From assembly GCA_907165065.1 (NCBI GenBank), contig OU015541.1, forward strand, positions 6,138,001-6,202,000: a DNA stretch of 64,000 nt, in the 5' to 3' direction. A program made the position numbers and the translations under genes. Under the pieces are notes generated by a model. That model made no database searches and was not told where the DNA came from. It saw only the letters and a list, made by a program, of their open reading frames with translations. Positions 59,071-64,000 of this stretch are shown here, one piece after another (the first letter of the stretch is position 1; each line of letters opens with the position of its first letter). This stretch comes from Caprimulgus europaeus (Eukaryota > Chordata > Aves > Caprimulgiformes > Caprimulgidae).

Positions 59071-62000
59071 CCGAAGGTCTGCCTGAAGCAGTCCCTGGGG
59101 CGTGGGCAGTAACGGCTGCCCTGCCTGGTGGGGAGCACCGGGGTGCAGAGCTCCCCCCGATTAAAGGGTTTCAGCCACCCGTGATGTGTGCTGCCCCGGC
59201 ACTCACAGGTACTGCTACTGGGTGTGTGAAGTCTGGATAGATCTTCCTTTGCTGAATTTTGAACCCACCTAAACTCTCATTGTTGACAGTGTCTCCTAGA
59301 GGGAGTTCTATAGTTTAAATATAAAGCATGTTAAGAAGAATCTCCTTTTCCTTACTCTGAATCTGCCATCTGCTCATTCCATCTGATACCCCCTTGCTGC
59401 TTTCTTGGAAGAGACATTCCCTGCTCGCCGTCTCTATACCATCCAGGCTTGGGAGACATCTATCCTTTTCTCATCCTTTCTCCTCAAAACAGAAAGGCCA
59501 GGCACACGGAGGTGTTTAAATGCCTAATTGCTGTATAGATGTCAAGCTGCCACTGAAACCAAAGTTAAGAACCTAAAAACCTTTGTGGAATCAACACAAA
59601 AGGGTCTGCCATCCAACACATGTCCCAGCTCCTCTGTTGTGCTTTGACCAACAGATATCTGCACAGAAATAAGATATTATATGGCAAAGCAACAAACATT
59701 AAGATTGTGTGATGTGAATTAATGAGACTGACACTGATTTCTAGATGTGGTGTTTCTGCAGGTTTACACTGCCCTGTTGGCAGTGGACATGGAAGGATGG
59801 GGAGAGGCAGAGATTAGCATTCAAAAATAAAAGAGGTTTATATTTAGATGACTCTGAAAACACACAGGTGCTCTCTGTCATCTTTTCACACCACTTACTT
59901 TCTGGTTTTAATTACTTTAAAAACTCTAATGTTAAAATATCATTATTTCTTTAATCAATTTTTTTCTTGCACCGCAAATGCAAATGTAATGTTACAGTAA
60001 TGTCTGCAAGTCCAAAGGAGACAGATTTTCTGTCCCCACCCATGAAGAACAGTTGATTCACTTCAAACTGTGCCAAGGCCATATGCAAATCTGCCTCACA
60101 GGAGCAGCTGCTGGCCTCAGGGCCCAGGGGATAAACACAAGTTATGTTCAAGCTGCTGCCCCAGCTCACATCCCCAGAATCCCATTCAGGTGAGGGAAAA
60201 CCACTTGCTGCAGCTGTGGCAGGTAACTGTAAAGGTGATGTACGCTGTGGATGCAGCTCAGGCAGCAGGAGCAAAGCCTGTGTAGGAAAATGTGTAGGAA
60301 AATGTGTAGGGAAATGTGTCTGGGCTGTCCTACAGCAAGCTGGCATTGTCCTCAGGCGGCTGTGCCAGTCTGCAGCACATTAGGGTTTGGCCCTTGTTTT
60401 CTATTGAGAAAACAACTTCCATCTGGATTTCATCCTCTTAAACCCCCTGAGTGTATGTTATTTGTATATATTCTGGAACTGACAGAATGTTTTATACAGT
60501 TTTAGTACAAGCACAAAGATGATACCTGGTAAAAGAGTTGTTCTGTATTAAATGGAAATGACAGACTTTCTGCTTTGCTCTTTTAAAGCTTGTCTAACAT
60601 AAGTATCTGGATGAAGCTAGGGAGCTTCTTTCCCTGAAGACAGGGAAAGACTAAACCAAGGCTGGTGAAGAAGGGGAAAGCCTGGAAGAGCTGAAGGTCC
60701 ACCTCACATTGTCCCCTCCAGGAGCCCAGCAAGGGCATGAGTCCAGCTTCTCACTTTTAAACAGTGACTGAAATCCTCTTGATACTTCTGAACTCCTGTT
60801 GGAAATCAAATGTCCCTGCTTTGGTGGTAGGATGTCAGGCAGCAAAGCCTGACTCCACTTTGTCCTTTAGAAAGCGTATAGTATTAAGATGGCCTTAATC
60901 ATCAAAGGGATATTACTACACTGCCTTCTGCTCCTCTCCCATTCCCAGTCCTGAACTATTTATCCATGCTTTTTATTACTTAAAGTCTGGATTTCTGTAA
61001 TGTGTTTTGCTGTGGTCAGTTTATCCTTTAATTAATTATTTTTTTTAAAGCAGAAACTGGAGCCAGATCAGCCTCCCATGCCCTCTAATCTCTTGTTTGT
61101 TTAGAAAGCCTGTGAAGCAGGGACAGCTCAACACAAGAACAGGTTTGAGAGCATCATGTGTCGTACCTGTTTCACATCTCCAGAGCACACCACACTACTT
61201 CTCTGGGGAGCCTACACCTCAAGGAGACAGGGTTGCCAATCGTACTCGTGGTCTGCAACTTCCTAGTTCAGGTCAACATTGCAGGAAAACCACAGCGACC
61301 AGCCTGCATTGATCCTGGGGGAGCTTTGGAAACAGTCTTCCTCTCTAGTAATTAAAAAATTCAAGTGTGAGAAAGATTTCCCTGAGATTTATAAGACTTC
61401 AGAGCTATTTCAAGGAAGAGCATTTCAAACCAATGACTATGTGGCATACAGTTAGAGTAAGTGTAAGGGTAAGGTTGAATGTCTTGGAAAAGAAACAAAC
61501 TTCTTCCAGCTGTGAAGAACCAAAAACTAGAAGAGAAGCATCCCTCCTTTTCCTGTCTCCCTGGATCATGTAAATGTGGGGGAAGAATATTATCAAAGTG
61601 AAGCACAGTGTGTAAAGTCTTGACATGTACACCATTCAGAATGGACAATTTATTTTGGGTTAATCTGTCCTGTCCAAACCCCATCACTGTCTGACAGATG
61701 GATGCCCTGTGTAGTGGTTTGCCACTGTATGTCCAGCAGGTCAAATATCCCCCTTTGGAGAATGTATTTCTCCCTGTCCAGCTCTCTCATGTCTTAAAGA
61801 GGTTAAGATGGCAGAAGGTTAACAACCCAAAAAGCTCCATTAAGAAATCTGAATATATCAGATGAAAATATGGTTTTCTATTGATTGAATTAGAGAATTT
61901 TGGGAATGCTACTTGCCTGAAAACAGTAAATATGTTGGAGAGGAGTAGACTGTCTGTCTTAGGCTATTTTTCACAGAAAGGTAATTAACACAAGAAAGAA

Positions 62001-63040
62001 AACTTGTTTTGAAGCTGTTCTACATCTGATCAGTGTTTAAGCTGGAAAAACTATGAAGAAAGAGGAGGGAGCATGGAGAAAACAATTCTTACTCCCTGAT
62101 CTTCAGGGCTAGTTGCAGCCAGGACAACTGCTGTGATTTGCTGCTCCAGTGCTGTTTTGCAGTTGCCCTGCCCTTCGCAGCAGTGGAGCTGCACACAAAG
62201 CCACCCCAGCAGGTGATCTGCTCCTACACGGGGCAGCTACAGCACTCCTCGCTCTTTCCATTGCTGAAATACTACAAAGGGATTACAAACCCTGGCCTAA
62301 AGTCTCCATAGTTGAGGTTGAATTTAATGTTCCATTTTGGGTGCAATTTTTAATCCCCTCAAATGCTTCAGAGGACAACAAACATTCACATATGGGGTTT
62401 TTTTTCTCTCCTTAAAATTCCTGCCTTTGGCTCATTTTAGGACTCTTCTGACCACCACTCCAGACTTCATCTGAGCCTCAGGGCTCCAAAGAGTTTTGCT
62501 CAATTTCGGACTTTGCAATAAATGTTTTGCCAGATTTACATTCAACTTCAGAAGATGCAAACCATTTCTACTCCAAATTAATGAAGGATCATCAATCAAA
62601 GAAATCCTCTTCCTACCTCAAGAAATGTCATAGTTTAAAGGGAAGAAAACTGGTTTTAATTAGTAACGGAGTATGAAACTTATATAATTTACAACAAAAG
62701 CACTGGGAAAAAACACTGCTGCTGTCAAATTGTTTCAGCAAGATGATCAATGACATCAAAATACCATTTGCAGCAACTTGAGTTTTCTAGACTGTAATCA
62801 AGAAAAAGAAAATGGCTCCACCTACTTACCAGTGAAAAAAAATGTATCTCCTGAAAGAGATCCTTCAACTTTCCGTCCTTCTGGACTTTATGCAATATTT
62901 TGTGGCTTTTCCTAGCACTGTTTTTATGATGTCAGTGATCAGCTCTCCAAGTGGCATCAATACTGGTGGGACAAAAAAAGAAACAAAATGAAATGGTTGG
63001 AGCATAGACATTCTGGAAAATCAAAGCAAATAATAAAGAA
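59071..63040. other. Intergenic DNA, mostly featureless
   Basis: No gene recognised. A CpG-bearing patch at about 59090-59210 continues from the candidate element. A 12-bp tandem repeat lies at 60279-60319. Short ORFs have no domains. Confidence 0.6.
60279..60319. repeat. 12-bp tandem repeat
   Basis: TGTGTAGGAAAA twice, then TGTGTAGGGAAA and a partial unit: about 3.4 copies. Confidence 0.9.
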
Positions 63041-63049
63041 AAAACGCCC

Positions 63050-63430
63050 TGGAAAAAAACATAGTGGATCTTAATTAAAAGCCTGCCTTTATTAGAGCAA
63101 AGGCAAATCATTAACAGCTTGTGTTCAAACCTCTATCAATATTTCCTTTTCAAACAGTCAAGGAGTGTAGCTAACAAAATACGCAGCGTGGTCATGCACA
63201 AGATAATGGTCAGCTTAATTGGGCCAAAGTGCGCCGACATCTTCTAGCTCAATACCAACAAAAGTCCACCAAAAAATAGCCACATAATTCACCATCTAAA
63301 CGTCAGCTCTTCCCTTAGCATGAATCAGATGATCCTGTAATTGCTCCCAAGTGGCAAAACCACAAGCATGGAAGCAAATGAACCACGATAAGGGTCTCTC
63401 ATATTAAAGCATCATAAAAGCCTGAACACA
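63050..63430. promoter_or_regulatory. Candidate conserved noncoding element E
   Basis: AT-rich unique sequence with closely spaced motifs: NK2-type CAAGTGG (63348-63354), RUNX-type AACCACAA (63358-63365), GATAAG (63387-63392) and TAATT cores (TTAATTGG, TGTAATTG). Retained CpGs include TACGCAGCGTGG and GTGCGCCGACATC. There is no repeat signature and no coding potential. Confidence 0.35.
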
Positions 63431-64000
63431 AAGCCTAGCAAGAAATGCCCTTCTCCACATGGCACAGCTTTGAGCAGGCTGCATTCACCCCCTGGGTGCT
63501 GCCTGCGCTCTTCTACGTGCTAGAATTCAGCCGCTTGGTGACAATAATCCAGACATGGAATTAACACTTCTGAAAGCTTTCAGGGATCAAAGGTTGCCCC
63601 CTTCGCAAGTTTTTTCATATGGAGGACATGATGAAGTAGTCTGGCTCTAATTGGAAAAAGAGTTCAGATGACACTGAAAGGGGCTGTGGTAAGAGGAGGC
63701 GGCTGGGGAACTGGGACCAAGGTTGGCATCAGCCTCACAGATCAGTGTCCCCTGCTCTGCCCTGGGTGGGCTTTGCCCTCGCGCCCATGCAGCCGCTGCA
63801 GAATGTGCCTCTGCCTTTCATCCCCAGGGTACGGGGTCTGCTGCTACCGCTTCGTAGGGATCTTGTGGAGGGAGCCCCAAGTACAGGAAGAACTGCTATT
63901 TGTTCTGGAGATCACTCAAACTGCAAACATTACGTGGAGTAATGAGATACTTGTTAACTAGGACAGAGTCTTCCACCAGAAGTGAGGCAGAGTCCCAGCT
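63431..64000. other. Intergenic DNA at the right edge
   Basis: GC rises after about 63660. The overlapping ORFs at 63668-63961 carry no recognisable domain. I see no gene. Confidence 0.6.

Noticed and set aside
61447..61475. GTAAGTGTAAGGGTAAGG stretch, looking like an interstitial telomere repeat
   Set aside because: The unit is not TTAGGG/CCCTAA and the array is only three irregular units.
21511..64000. Search for TFAP2C exons
   Set aside because: No AP-2 DNA-binding or dimerisation segments are visible in any frame. TFAP2C is assumed to lie beyond the right edge.

Overview
The window looks like vertebrate, most probably avian, nuclear DNA. It has split exons with canonical GT-AG introns, AATAAA poly(A) signals, moderate GC and one isolated CpG island. 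No mammalian-type SINEs are visible. The only gene I can identify is the 3' half of BMP7 (bone morphogenetic protein 7 / osteogenic protein 1), on the + strand. The avian call rests on compact introns and on residue choices that resemble bird BMP7 as I remember it; it is an inference.

Layout. Positions 1-10054 are the 3' part of a BMP7 intron that I number intron 2 by analogy with the seven-exon human gene. Exons 3 to 7 lie at 10055-10203, 14997-15194, 16503-16579, 17221-17331 and 18651-18800 (TAG). They encode the last 227 complete residues: the C-terminal part of the prodomain, an RSIR furin-type cleavage site, and a 139-residue mature ligand with all seven cystine-knot cysteines. The start codon, signal peptide and exons 1-2 lie off the left edge. 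A long 3' UTR follows, probably to about 21505, with a strong poly(A) signal at 21479, a Pumilio site and four ATTTA pentamers.

From about 21.5 kb to 64 kb I find no protein-coding gene. In vertebrates the neighbour beyond the BMP7 3' end is TFAP2C, across a gene desert known to hold developmental enhancers. I therefore read this stretch as part of the BMP7-TFAP2C regulatory interval. Young transposons are scarce by eye. What is visible is weak MIR-like and other old repeat fragments, microsatellites, several blocks with transcription-factor-like motifs and retained CpGs (candidate conserved noncoding elements), and an orphan CpG island at about 47.70-47.96 kb. That island, the POU-type palindrome upstream of exon 3, the in-frame-skippable knot exon and the 3' UTR element cluster are the items most worth checking. 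I see no evidence of a wholly new biological system here.
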